Assembly: GCA_002339015.1 (NCBI GenBank) | Contig: DDJC01000002.1 | Coordinates: 20,598 to 84,597, forward strand | Direction: 5' to 3' | Source of the DNA: Burkholderiales bacterium UBA1834 | GTDB taxonomy: Bacteria; Pseudomonadota; Gammaproteobacteria; Burkholderiales; Burkholderiaceae_C | DNA length: 64,000 nucleotides | Shown here: positions 51,178-60,029 of the stretch, one piece after another | Numbering within the stretch: the stretch's first letter is position 1 | Layout of the letters: the number at the start of each line of letters is the position of its first letter | The notes under the pieces: generated by a model | Told to the model about the DNA's origin: nothing | Databases searched by the model: none | Seen by the model: only the letters and a program-made list of their open reading frames with translations | Made by a program: the position numbers and the translations under genes

Positions 51178-52110
51178 TCACATCATGGAAAAGTCGCGGG
51201 GAAAACGGTGCAGGTGCTGCCCACCATCGACCAGCAAGGTGGTGCCTGTGATCGAGCGGTTGGCCAGCGCGAAGGCCACCGTGGCGGCCACATCTCCCGG
51301 GGTGGAAGAACGCCCCAGCGGCGACGCCCTGTGCAGCTGATCGAATCGGTCGCCCTGCAGCCACTCACTGGTCAATGTGAGGCCGGGAGCCACGCCCACC
51401 ACCCGCACGCGGGGCGCCAGCGCCAGCGCAAGCAGGCTGGTGGCCGACTCCAGCGCGGCCTTGGACAGGGTGTAGCTCAGGAAATCCGGATTGGGGTTCC
51501 ACAGCTTCTGATCGAGAAGGTTGACCACTGCCGCGTCGACATCATCCGGCAAGGCTGCGCCAGGGCCGGCCTGGCCGATGCCGGTGGGCGCAGCCAAGCC
51601 TTCGCGCTCGGCCACATGGGCGGCCAGGGCCTGCGCCAGCACGATGGCTGGTGCCGTGTTGGCACGCAGGTGATGCTCCAGCATGGCGTAGGTGAAGGTG
51701 GCAGCCGTGTCGTACTCGAAGGCCGAGGCATTGTTGACCACGGCATCGAGCCGGCCCAGGGCCTGCACCACCTGCGGCACCACGGCGTGGCAGGCGGACT
51801 CATCGGCCAGGTCGGCCTGGACCACACAGGCATGGCGGCCCATGGCGCGGATGTCGTCGGCGGTGGCCTCGGCCTCCTCGCGTGAGGCGCGGCAGTGCAC
51901 GGCCACGTCCCAGCCCTGGACGGCCAGCATCAGGGCGATCTCGCGGCCCAGGCGACGGCCCGCCCCAGTGACCAAGGCTGTGCGAGCTCGCCCCGTGGCG
52001 GCGGGCAGTGCCGGTTGCAAGGGTTGGCCGCGCACAGCGATGTCGGTGTCCTCGATCTCGGCGGGGTCGCCAGCAGGAAGGATGGGTTTTGGCTTGTCGA
52101 TGTCAGGCAT
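51178..52110 (-). CDS. SDR-family oxidoreductase, FolM/pteridine-reductase-like
   Basis: This protein has 310 residues. After a 44-residue N-terminal extension the Rossmann motif TALVTGAGRRLGREIAL appears, typical of pteridine reductases (PTR1/FolM). The catalytic YxxxK is YTLSK, and NNASAFEYD is the NNAS motif. The C-terminus GVAPGLTLTS and GTTLLVDGGQHLH are SDR-typical. FolM reduces dihydromonapterin or dihydrofolate; the adjacent folB supports this. Other SDR substrates remain possible. Confidence 0.85.
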   Translation of the reverse strand: MPDIDKPKPILPAGDPAEIEDTDIAVRGQPLQPALPAATGRARTALVTGAGRRLGREIALMLAVQGWDVAVHCRASREEAEATADDIRAMGRHACVVQADLADESACHAVVPQVVQALGRLDAVVNNASAFEYDTAATFTYAMLEHHLRANTAPAIVLAQALAAHVAEREGLAAPTGIGQAGPGAALPDDVDAAVVNLLDQKLWNPNPDFLSYTLSKAALESATSLLALALAPRVRVVGVAPGLTLTSEWLQGDRFDQLHRASPLGRSSTPGDVAATVAFALANRSITGTTLLVDGGQHLHRFPRDFSMM

Positions 52111-52161
52111 GGCGGCGCACGGATGAGTGCACGGGTGATGGGTGCGTTCCTACAATACGGC

Positions 52162-53358
52162 ATGGACCGCCCCGATGCTTCGAGCCACAGTGTAGTGGCC
52201 GCCCCTCTACCCCGTCATCCGCTGGCCCGCCTGATCGCCGACGAGATCCGTCAGCGCGGCGGCTGGATGCGCTTCGAGCGCTACATGGAGCTGGCCCTCT
52301 ACGCCCCAGGGCTGGGCTATTACAGCGGCGGCCACCGCGTGATCGGCAAAGACCCTGCGGACGGCAGCGATTTCGTCACCGCGCCGGAGCTCACGCCGCT
52401 GTTCGGGCAGGCGCTGTCCCGGCAGATCGAACAGGCGCTGGACGCCACCGGCACCGACCAGGTGTGGGAGTTCGGCGCCGGCACCGGCGCCCTGGCCGAG
52501 CAATTGCTGGGCGAGCTCGGCGACCGCATCCAGCGCTACACCATTGTCGACCTGTCGGGCACCCTGCGCGAACGCCAGCACGCCCGCCTGGCCGCTTCGC
52601 ATCCGGAGCAATTGCGCAAGGTGGTGTGGGCCGACAACCTGCCTGATGATTTGCAGGGCGTGATCGTGGGCAACGAGGTGCTGGATGCCATGCCCGTGCA
52701 CCTGATGGCCTGGGATGGCGCCAGCTGGAAGGAGCGCGGCGTGACGCTGGCCTCACCGCCCGATGACCATCAGCCGACGGATCCCGACCCGGTGTTCACC
52801 TGGGCCGACCGGCCTGCCCCAGAGGGCGTGCGCCCGCCCACCGAACGCCCCGACAGCGAGTTCGCGCGGGGCACCGTCACCGAGACCCACGGCCAGGCCG
52901 AGGCCTTCGTGGCCACGCTGGCAGAGCGCATGAGCCGGGGGGCCGCCTTCTTTCTGGACTACGGCTTTCCCGAGCGCGAGTACTACCACCCACAGCGCAC
53001 CGGCGGCACCCTGATGTGCCACCAGGGGCACCGCAGCGATCCGGATCCGCTGGCCGCCGTGGGCAACAAGGACATCACCACCCACGTGAACTTCACCGGC
53101 ATCGCACTGGCCGCTCAGGAGGGTGGCTGGGAGGTGCTGGGCTATACCAGCCAGGGCCGCTTCCTGACCAACTGCGGCCTGCTGCGCCGTCTGCCCCCAC
53201 AGGCGCAGACCCAGCAGGAAGCCCGCGAGCGCGCCGCCGTGCAGATGCTGCTGGCGGAGCACGAGATGGGCGAGTTGTTCAAGGTGATCGGCTTCGTCAA
53301 GGGCGAGTGGTTCGATGCCCTTGGCTTCAGCCAGGGCGACCGGACCCACACGCTGTAA
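52162..53358 (+). CDS. MidA/NDUFAF7-like SAM-dependent methyltransferase
   Basis: I chose ATG 52162, which gives 398 residues; TACAAT at 52150-52155, 6 bp upstream, looks like a -10 element, so a leaderless or short-leader transcript is possible. The protein matches the PF02636 family: FMELALYAPGLGYYSGG-like opening, EFGAGTGALAEQLL for SAM binding, GNEVLDAMPVH and FFLDYGFPEREYYHP. Eukaryotic homologues methylate an arginine of complex I. The bacterial substrate is unknown. It is divergent from the SDR gene. Confidence 0.88.
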   Translation: MDRPDASSHSVVAAPLPRHPLARLIADEIRQRGGWMRFERYMELALYAPGLGYYSGGHRVIGKDPADGSDFVTAPELTPLFGQALSRQIEQALDATGTDQVWEFGAGTGALAEQLLGELGDRIQRYTIVDLSGTLRERQHARLAASHPEQLRKVVWADNLPDDLQGVIVGNEVLDAMPVHLMAWDGASWKERGVTLASPPDDHQPTDPDPVFTWADRPAPEGVRPPTERPDSEFARGTVTETHGQAEAFVATLAERMSRGAAFFLDYGFPEREYYHPQRTGGTLMCHQGHRSDPDPLAAVGNKDITTHVNFTGIALAAQEGGWEVLGYTSQGRFLTNCGLLRRLPPQAQTQQEARERAAVQMLLAEHEMGELFKVIGFVKGEWFDALGFSQGDRTHTL

Positions 53359-53491
53359 CGCCGCCTTCCGAACGGTTCTCGAACTCATGCTTGTTCAGCG
53401 CACGCATGGTGCCCCAGCCGCGGCGCATCATCAGCAGGCCTGTGACCAGGATGACCGCACCAGATCGCGGGGCCCGTCCCGATAGTCCTGA
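53327..53491 (-). pseudogene. Possible remnant of a small membrane protein
   Basis: Reading the minus strand between the methyltransferase and lpxC gives SGAVILVTGLLMMRRGWGT, a hydrophobic helix with a basic end, then MRALNKHEFENRSEGGVT. The second part resembles the conserved C-terminal segment of small membrane proteins ending in a HEFENR-TDGG-like motif. There is no start codon before the helix (TGA at 53492-53494) and the frame runs into the methyltransferase gene. It is probably a decayed gene end, or chance. Confidence 0.3.
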
Positions 53492-53553
53492 TCAATGATG
53501 GTGCTTGACACGATGCACTGCAGCCAATGCCCGAACGGCGGATAATTGCGCCC

Positions 53554-54489
53554 ATGCTGCAACAACGCACCCTCAAATCGCTGACCCGCGCCGTGGGCGT
53601 GGGCCTGCACAGCGGCCAGCGCGTCGAACTGACCCTGCGCCCGGCCCCGCCGGACACGGGCATCGTGTTCCGTCGCGTGGACCTGCCCCAGCCAGTTGAC
53701 ATCCCCGTCAAGGCCGAGGCGGTGTGCGACACGCGGCTGGCCTCGACCCTGTCGCCCGGTGGCGATCCGGGCGCACCCAAGGTGCACACCGTCGAGCACC
53801 TGATGTCTGCTTGTGCGGGCCTGGGGTTGGACAACCTCTACATCGACATCACGGCTGAGGAGGTACCCATCCTCGATGGCTCCGCGGCGGCGTTCGTCTA
53901 CCTGCTGCAAAGCGCCGGCATCGAACTGCAGAAGGCGCCCAAACGCTTCCTGCGCGTGCTAAAGCCCGTCGAGGTGCGCGAGGGCGAAGGCCCCCATCTC
54001 AAGTGGGCCCGGCTGGAGCCCTTCCACGGCTACAAGCTGGCCTTCGAGATCGATTTCCACCACCCGGCGGTCGACCAGACCGGCCAGCGCGTGGAGTTCG
54101 ATTTCTCCACCGGCCAGTACAAGCGCGACATCGCGCGCGCCCGCACCTTCGGCTTCACGAAGGATGTGGAGATGATGCGCTCGCGCGGCCTGGGCCTGGG
54201 CGGCAGCATGGACAACGCCATCGTGGTGGACGACTACCGCGTGCTCAATGGCGACGGCCTGCGCTACGACGACGAGTTCGTCAAGCACAAGATCCTGGAC
54301 GCCATCGGTGACCTGTACGTGGTGGGCCACCCGCTGTTGGCGGCCTACAGCGCCTACAAGTCGGGCCACGCGCTCAACAACAAGCTGCTGCGCGCCCTGA
54401 TGGCCGATGCCTCCGCCTGGGAGATCGCCACCTTCGAGGACAAGGCTCAGGCGCCCAAGGGCATGGCCGAGCTGGCCCCGGCCTGGTAA
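53554..54489 (+). CDS. lpxC: UDP-3-O-acyl-N-acetylglucosamine deacetylase
   Basis: LpxC catalyses the committed, zinc-dependent step of lipid A synthesis. ATG 53554 gives 311 residues. The zinc ligands are visible in HTVEHLMSACAGLGLDN and in DEFVKHKILDAIGDL. Other family motifs are GVGLHSGQRV and ARTFGFTKDVEMMRSRGLGLGG (split across the chain). The gene proves a Gram-negative envelope. A small two-helix membrane protein gene follows five bases later. Confidence 0.96.
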   Translation: MLQQRTLKSLTRAVGVGLHSGQRVELTLRPAPPDTGIVFRRVDLPQPVDIPVKAEAVCDTRLASTLSPGGDPGAPKVHTVEHLMSACAGLGLDNLYIDITAEEVPILDGSAAAFVYLLQSAGIELQKAPKRFLRVLKPVEVREGEGPHLKWARLEPFHGYKLAFEIDFHHPAVDQTGQRVEFDFSTGQYKRDIARARTFGFTKDVEMMRSRGLGLGGSMDNAIVVDDYRVLNGDGLRYDDEFVKHKILDAIGDLYVVGHPLLAAYSAYKSGHALNNKLLRALMADASAWEIATFEDKAQAPKGMAELAPAW

Positions 54490-54494
54490 GCATC

Positions 54495-54680
54495 ATGGTG
54501 TTGTTCCGCTGGATGGTGCTGCTGATGGCCCTGGCCTTCGTGCTGTGCATGGCCGCCTTCACCGTGACCCGGCAGCCCGTGTGGCGCGCCCGGGCCATGA
54601 ACGTGCTGCGCTGGGGCATCGTGCTGGGTCTTGGTTTTTTCGGACTGCTGATCCTGCGGCGCGCCGCTGTCTTCATCTGA
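54495..54680 (+). CDS. Small two-helix membrane protein downstream of lpxC
   Basis: The 61-residue ORF starts five bases after the lpxC stop. Two hydrophobic helices (FRWMVLLMALAFVLCMAAFT and RWGIVLGLGFFGLLILRRAA) flank a basic loop (RQPVWRARAMNVL), which suggests an inner-membrane hairpin with both ends on the same side. Its position makes translation with lpxC likely. I do not recognise a named family. Confidence 0.75.
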   Translation: MVLFRWMVLLMALAFVLCMAAFTVTRQPVWRARAMNVLRWGIVLGLGFFGLLILRRAAVFI

Positions 54681-54741
54681 CACAGGTCAGAAGCGGGCAA
54701 GCACCCCTTGTTCGCGGGGGTGGCACTGGCTAGCATGGGGC

Positions 54742-56658
54742 ATGGATTACGCCGCCCTGCATCAACACTCTCTCCAAGACCGCGACGCCTACTGGCGCGA
54801 ACAATCGGCCCGCATCGATTGGCGCCGCCGCCCCGAGCAGATCTGCGACACCGGCAACCCGCCCTTCGCACGCTGGTTCGTCGGCGGCCAGACCAACCTG
54901 TGCCACAACGCGGTAGACCGCCACCTGCCCCACCGTGCTGACCAGCCCGCGCTGATCCACGTCTCCACAGAGACCAACACCGAGCAGGTGTTCACCTACG
55001 CAACACTGCACCGCGAAGTGCAGGCCATGGCCTCCATGCTGCAGAGCCTGGGCGTGCGCCAGGGCGACCGTGTGCTGCTCTACATGCCCATGGTGCCGCA
55101 GGCCGTGATCGCGATGCTCGCCACGGTGCGCCTGGGAGCGATCCATTCGGTGGTGTTCGGCGGTTTTGCCAGCAACTCGCTGGCCAGCCGCATCGACGAC
55201 GCGAAACCCAAGGTCATCGTCACGGCCGATGCAGGCTCGCGCGGCGGCAAGGTCATCGCCTACAAGCCGCTGCTGGATGAAGCCCTGCGCCTGTCGTCGC
55301 ACCAGGTGGACCACGTGCTGCTGGTCGACCGCGGCCTGGCCCCGGCCGACCGCTTGCCCCCGCGCGATGTCGACTTCGCCAAGCTGCGCGAGCAGCACCT
55401 GGGCCGGCCCGACATCCCCTGCGCCTGGGTCGATGCCACCCACCCCAGCTACATCCTCTACACCAGCGGCACCACCGGCAAGCCCAAGGGCGTGCAGCGC
55501 GACACCGGCGGCTACGCCGTGGCCCTGGCCGCCTCGATGGAGCAGCTCTACCAGGGCCGCCCCGGCGAGACCTTCTTCTGCGCCAGCGACATTGGCTGGG
55601 TGGTCGGGCACAGCTACATCGTCTACGGGCCCCTCATCACCGGCATGGCCACCATCGTCTACGAAGGCCTGCCGATCCGGCCCGATGCGGCCATCTGGTG
55701 GTCGCTGGTCGAGAAGTACAAGGTCAGCGTGATGTTCTCGGCGCCCACGGCCATCCGCGTGCTCAAGAAGCAGGATCCGGGCTGCCTGACGCGCCACGAT
55801 GTCTCCAGCCTCAAGCAGCTCTTTCTGGCCGGTGAGCCGCTGGACGAGCCCACGGCCCGCTGGATCACCGAGGCGATCGGCAAACCCGTGGTCGACAACT
55901 ACTGGCAGACCGAGACCGGCTGGCCCATCCTCAGCGTGCCGCGCGGTGTGCAACCCGATCTGGTCGCCAAGTTCGGCTCGCCCGGCATGGCCATGCCCGG
56001 CTACGACGTGCGCCTGCTGAGCGAAGCCACCGGCGAAGAGCTGACTGCCCCCAACCAGAAGGGCGTGGTCGCCATCCGCTACCCGCTGCCGCCCGGCTGC
56101 CTGCAGACCATCTGGGGCGACGACGAGCGCTTCATCAAGACCTACTGGCGCAGCTTCGGCGCGCAGCCCCCTGTCGAGAAAACCTACTACAACACCTTCG
56201 ACTGGGGCATCCGTGACGAGGACGGCTATCACTTCATCCTAGGCCGCACCGACGACGTGATCAACGTGGCCGGCCACCGCCTGGGCACGCGCGAGATCGA
56301 AGAAGCCATCAGCAGCCATGCCGCCGTAGCCGAGGTGGCCGTGGTGGGCGTGCATGATGATGTCAAAGGCCAGGTGCCGATGGCGTTCGCGGTGCTCAAG
56401 AACGCCGATGCCGCGGCCTCGGCAGACGCCGCCAGGGCGCTGGAGGCCGATGTGCTGCGCACCGTCGATCAGCACCTGGGCGCCGTTGGCAGGCCTGCGC
56501 GCGTGGTGTTCGTGGGCGCCCTGCCCAAGACGCGCTCGGGCAAGCTGCTGCGCCGGGCCATCCAGGCCGTGTGCGAAGGGCGTGATGCGGGTGATCTGAC
56601 CACCATTGAGGACCCGACCTCGCTGACGAATCTGCAGCAGCAGTTGAAGCAGGCGTGA
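54742..56658 (+). CDS. prpE: Propionyl-CoA synthetase (acyl-CoA ligase)
   Basis: PrpE activates propionate (and acetate) with ATP and CoA. The protein has 638 residues, the usual length. YTSGTTGKPKGVQRDTGG is the AMP-binding motif, and TRSGKLLRR near the C-terminus holds the catalytic lysine. The WFVGGQTNLCHNAVDRHL N-terminus separates it from acetyl-CoA synthetase. No prp operon surrounds it. Propionyl-CoA could feed the methylcitrate cycle or PHA synthesis; a PHA depolymerase gene lies close by. Confidence 0.92.
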   Translation: MDYAALHQHSLQDRDAYWREQSARIDWRRRPEQICDTGNPPFARWFVGGQTNLCHNAVDRHLPHRADQPALIHVSTETNTEQVFTYATLHREVQAMASMLQSLGVRQGDRVLLYMPMVPQAVIAMLATVRLGAIHSVVFGGFASNSLASRIDDAKPKVIVTADAGSRGGKVIAYKPLLDEALRLSSHQVDHVLLVDRGLAPADRLPPRDVDFAKLREQHLGRPDIPCAWVDATHPSYILYTSGTTGKPKGVQRDTGGYAVALAASMEQLYQGRPGETFFCASDIGWVVGHSYIVYGPLITGMATIVYEGLPIRPDAAIWWSLVEKYKVSVMFSAPTAIRVLKKQDPGCLTRHDVSSLKQLFLAGEPLDEPTARWITEAIGKPVVDNYWQTETGWPILSVPRGVQPDLVAKFGSPGMAMPGYDVRLLSEATGEELTAPNQKGVVAIRYPLPPGCLQTIWGDDERFIKTYWRSFGAQPPVEKTYYNTFDWGIRDEDGYHFILGRTDDVINVAGHRLGTREIEEAISSHAAVAEVAVVGVHDDVKGQVPMAFAVLKNADAAASADAARALEADVLRTVDQHLGAVGRPARVVFVGALPKTRSGKLLRRAIQAVCEGRDAGDLTTIEDPTSLTNLQQQLKQA

Positions 56659-56759
56659 GCCCCCGCACCCGGGTGGTTCAGGCCAGCGCAGACCCGACGG
56701 GGCCTTAACAAAACATTACACTCTCCTGGCGTTTCAACAACCATCTCCAGGGAGAGATC

Positions 56760-57236
56760 ATGCAGTTTGCCCGTGCAGTGCGCGGCATAGCGTCAGCGTG
56801 CCTTGTGTCCATCCTGAGCGCTTGCGGTGGAGGAGGCGGCGGCCCGTCCCCCACCAGCACGGTCACCCTCAACACCAGCACGACACAGAACGCCGCCAGT
56901 ACCTACACCACGCAGAAGTTTGACCGCAGCGTGCAGAGCGGGGGCCCCAGTGTCGGCAATATCACGGTGGTCGAGTTCGACTTCAAGACTCTGCAGGCAG
57001 CCTTCAGCTACTCCCACAATGTCCCGGCGGTGTACATGGTGGGCGTGAGTGACGCCTCAGGCGACTACCTCTGCGGCAGCGCCCTCGCAGCCTCCACCGC
57101 TGGGGTTCCCGTCTGTCCTCCAGACATCGTGGTGGACATCCAGAACAAGACCGTTCGCATGAACAACGCCACGCTGGTGGACTACTACGGCGCGAAGGGC
57201 ACGGTCAGTGCCACGGTCGATCTGCAGTGGGAATAA
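56760..57236 (+). CDS. Putative lipoprotein of unknown function
   Basis: ATG 56760 follows GGGAGAG. The 158-residue precursor has a lipobox LSAC followed by a glycine run (GGGGGG) and a Ser/Thr-rich linker. The mature part contains two further cysteines (YLCGS and VPVCPPD) that could pair, and a beta-rich pattern ending TVSATVDLQWE. I do not recognise the family. A promoter-like AT-rich segment (AACAAAACATTACACTC) precedes it. It converges with phaZ. Confidence 0.7.
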   Translation: MQFARAVRGIASACLVSILSACGGGGGGPSPTSTVTLNTSTTQNAASTYTTQKFDRSVQSGGPSVGNITVVEFDFKTLQAAFSYSHNVPAVYMVGVSDASGDYLCGSALAASTAGVPVCPPDIVVDIQNKTVRMNNATLVDYYGAKGTVSATVDLQWE

Positions 57237-57245
57237 GCTGCGCGC

Positions 57246-58496
57246 TCAAGCCGCCACCTGGTGGATCACCTCCCGCACCCGCGGGTAGATCTCGTTCTGC
57301 CAGCGGCGGCCGCTGAACACGCCGTAATGCCCTACGCCCGTCTGCACGTGGTGGTTGCGCAGGTAGGGGCGCACGCTGGCGCACAGATCCTGCGCCGCCA
57401 CCGTCTGCCCCACTGAGCAGATGTCGTCACGCTCGCCTTCGACCGTGAACAGCGCGGTCTTGCGGATAGCCCGCGGCTCCACGATCTGATCCTTCCAGCT
57501 CAAGGCGCCGCGCGGCAGGTCGTAGGTCTGGAAGACCTTGCCCACCGTTTCCAGGTAGAACTCGGCCGGCAGGTCGGCCACGGCGAAATACTCTTCGTAG
57601 AAGGCCTTGGCGTGCGCGGCCTTGTCGCCCTCGCCATTGGCGATGTGCTCGCGCATGGTCTGGAAGGCCGCCAGGTGGCGGTCGATGTTCATGCTCATGA
57701 AGGCCGTGAGCTGCACGAAGCCCGGGTACACCTTGCGCCCGGCGCCGCGCTGCGTCCAGGGCACGGTATGGATCATGTGGCGCTCGAACCAGCTCATGGG
57801 CTTGCTCACGGCCAGTTCGTTCACCGAGGTGGGGTTCACGCGGCAATCGATCGGGCCGGCCATCAGCGTGAGGCTGCGCGGCTGGGCGGGATGGTTGTCC
57901 TGCGCCATCAGGGCCGTGGCCGCCAGCGAGGCCACGCAGGGCTGGCAGATCGCCATCAAATGGGCACCCGGGCCCATCTTGTCCAGGAAGCGGATCAGGT
58001 GGTGGGTGTAGTCGTCCAGTCCGAACACGCCGTGCTTGAGCGGCACGTCGCGCGCGTTGTGCCAGTCGGTGATGAAGACATCGTGGTCCTGCAGCAGCGT
58101 GCGCACCGTGTCGCGCAGCAGCGTGGCGAAGTGGCCGGACATGGGCGCCACCAGCAGCACGGGCGGCTGCTCCAGATCGCGGTCCTTGCGGAAATGCAGC
58201 AGGGTGCCGAAGGGCGTGACCATCACTGGCTCTTCGGTGATGCCGCAGGTCATGCCATTGCTCTGCACCGATTCGATGCCGAAGGAAGGGCGTGCATGCG
58301 TGACACGCCAGCGCCAGAACACTTCGCTGGCCGCGTGCAGGCTGCGCGTGAGCATGCCGCCAGCGGCCAGGTCGCGCCAGGTAGGCGCAGGCTCGCCCGG
58401 CGGCAGCACATGGGTCGCCCAGTCGGTGATGTTCTGCGCCATCGCATGGAAAGGGGCCATCAGGCGCTGATGGCTGTCAAAGGCGGCATAGAGCAT
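57246..58496 (-). CDS. phaZ: Intracellular polyhydroxyalkanoate depolymerase
   Basis: PhaZ mobilises stored PHB granules to 3-hydroxyacids. I prefer ATG 58496 (MLYAAFDSHQ, 416 residues), because homologues such as the Ralstonia enzyme begin MLYQ; ATG 58547 adds 17 residues. The enzyme-defining motif is ICQPCVASLAA, in which the Cys of CQP is the catalytic nucleophile in this family. GHFATLLRDTVRTLLQDHDV and CGHYGIFSGRRW-like GVGHYGVFSGRRWQNEIYP are highly characteristic. There is no signal peptide. It is divergent from the GST gene. Confidence 0.94.
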   Translation of the reverse strand: MLYAAFDSHQRLMAPFHAMAQNITDWATHVLPPGEPAPTWRDLAAGGMLTRSLHAASEVFWRWRVTHARPSFGIESVQSNGMTCGITEEPVMVTPFGTLLHFRKDRDLEQPPVLLVAPMSGHFATLLRDTVRTLLQDHDVFITDWHNARDVPLKHGVFGLDDYTHHLIRFLDKMGPGAHLMAICQPCVASLAATALMAQDNHPAQPRSLTLMAGPIDCRVNPTSVNELAVSKPMSWFERHMIHTVPWTQRGAGRKVYPGFVQLTAFMSMNIDRHLAAFQTMREHIANGEGDKAAHAKAFYEEYFAVADLPAEFYLETVGKVFQTYDLPRGALSWKDQIVEPRAIRKTALFTVEGERDDICSVGQTVAAQDLCASVRPYLRNHHVQTGVGHYGVFSGRRWQNEIYPRVREVIHQVAA

Positions 58497-58636
58497 CGTG
58501 TCCCCAGGAAGCAGTGTTGAAACAGGAACCTGCAAGTTGCGAGCCATGACATCAAAGTGTCGCCTCGCAGCACCTTGTGCACCTGCTTGGCACGGCCCCT
58601 GCTAGCGGCCTGCAGACCCACAAGGACACGCAGCCC

Positions 58637-59380
58637 ATGGCCACCACCACCCTCGCTCCGCGCAAGACCGCCGCCACCAAGACCGCCACCGCCAGGAAGG
58701 TCGGCAAGGCCGCCAAGGCCGAGGTCGCCGCTGCGGTGCTCACGATCACCAGCAAAAACTATTCATCCTGGTCGCTGCGCGGTTGGCTGCTGGCGCGCTT
58801 TTCGGGGCTGCCGTTCACCGAACACGTGCTGCCGCCGGACGACCCCTCCACCCGCGCCGAGATCCTGCTGCTGTCGTCGTCCATCCGCGTGCCCAGCCTG
58901 GAGCACGAGGGCGTGCTGGTGTGGGACACGCTCGCCATCGCCGAGTACCTCAACGAGGTGATGCCCCATGCCGGCCTGCTGCCCAAGGACGCCCGCGCCC
59001 GCGCCCACTGCCGCGCCATCAGCGGCGAGATGCACTCGGGCTTCACCGCACTGCGTTCGGCCTTGCCGATGAACCTGCGCGCCCACTTTCCGAAGTTCAA
59101 GGTCTGGTCGCGTGCGCAGGCTGATGTCCAGCGCATCACCACCATCTGGCGCGAATGCCTGGACACCTACGGCGGCCCCTTCCTGTTCGGCGAGCACCGC
59201 ACCGTCGCCGACGCGATGTATGCGCCCGTGTGCACGCGCTTCGCCACCTACGACGTCAAGGTCGACCCGGCCTGCCAGGCCTATTGCGAGCTGATGATCG
59301 GCCAGCCCGAGATGCAGGAATGGATCGCGGCGGCCAAGAAGGAGCCCATCGACATCGACGAGCTCGACGTCGAGTTCTGA
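58637..59380 (+). CDS. Glutathione S-transferase family protein with Lys/Ala-rich N-terminus
   Basis: ATG 58637 gives 247 residues. The first 35 residues (ATTTLAPRKTAATKTATARK and beyond) are an alanine/lysine/threonine-rich tail not present in most GSTs. The thioredoxin-like domain starts at VLTITSKNYSSWSLRGWLLA, with the SRVPSLEHEG-like cis-proline region (SIRVPSLEHEG), followed by the all-helical domain. It resembles YfcF-type GSTs. It is divergent from phaZ; the tail resembles DNA- or granule-binding tails but its role is not known. Confidence 0.88.
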   Translation: MATTTLAPRKTAATKTATARKVGKAAKAEVAAAVLTITSKNYSSWSLRGWLLARFSGLPFTEHVLPPDDPSTRAEILLLSSSIRVPSLEHEGVLVWDTLAIAEYLNEVMPHAGLLPKDARARAHCRAISGEMHSGFTALRSALPMNLRAHFPKFKVWSRAQADVQRITTIWRECLDTYGGPFLFGEHRTVADAMYAPVCTRFATYDVKVDPACQAYCELMIGQPEMQEWIAAAKKEPIDIDELDVEF

Positions 59381-59429
59381 GCCGCCAGCATCGACAACGG
59401 CCTCACCCGGAGGCCTTTCGTCGTTCAGA

Positions 59430-59858
59430 TCACTTCCAGGGCGTCGGATCAGGCACCGCGCACACCGGCTCGACATCCACCGTGCCGAAATCGGCCGGCC
59501 CGACGATCTCCAGGTACTCCATGTCCGGCGAGTAATCGAACAGGTAGTGGCGCACGCCCGGGCGCTGGTGCACGCAGTCACCGGCCTTGACCAGCGTTTC
59601 CTGATCCTCGTACATGAAGCGGGCCCAGCCCTTGGTCATGATGACGATCTGGAAATCCGCCACGTGTCGGTGCCAGCCGGTGCCCGCCTCGGGCGGCAGA
59701 TCCGGATTGGCCTTGACCAGGTGGGCGACCACCTTGCCGTTGGTGGCGTCGCGCACGCCCAGGTCGCGGTACAGGAAGAAATCCCGCAGGCCGCCGCCTT
59801 CAAACTGCGTGTCCTGCTCGCGGATATGGGAGAACTTGGTCGAGGTGGTGTCCAGCAT
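59430..59858 (-). CDS. Cupin-domain protein
   Basis: ATG 59858 gives 142 residues. A beta-barrel cupin core with TGWHRHVADFQIVIMTKGW (metal-binding HxH and a later E/Q) and the second motif PGVRHYLFDYSPDMEYLEIV is clear. The protein is a small mononuclear metal-binding barrel, perhaps a dioxygenase or a sensor. The substrate is unknown. It is divergent from the YecA-family gene. Confidence 0.82.
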   Translation of the reverse strand: MLDTTSTKFSHIREQDTQFEGGGLRDFFLYRDLGVRDATNGKVVAHLVKANPDLPPEAGTGWHRHVADFQIVIMTKGWARFMYEDQETLVKAGDCVHQRPGVRHYLFDYSPDMEYLEIVGPADFGTVDVEPVCAVPDPTPWK

Positions 59859-60029
59859 GGTGCGTCCTTTCCAAAGCATCGTGGCCACGCTGTGCGCTGA
59901 ACGCATCAACCATGCCGCCCCAGCGCGGGTCAGGGCTGTCACTGCGCCGGTGCATGCAGTGGCCGCCAGCACAGGCACAATCACGCTTTGCACACCACAC
60001 CGATGCGCCGGCCAGGCGCATGCACCACC

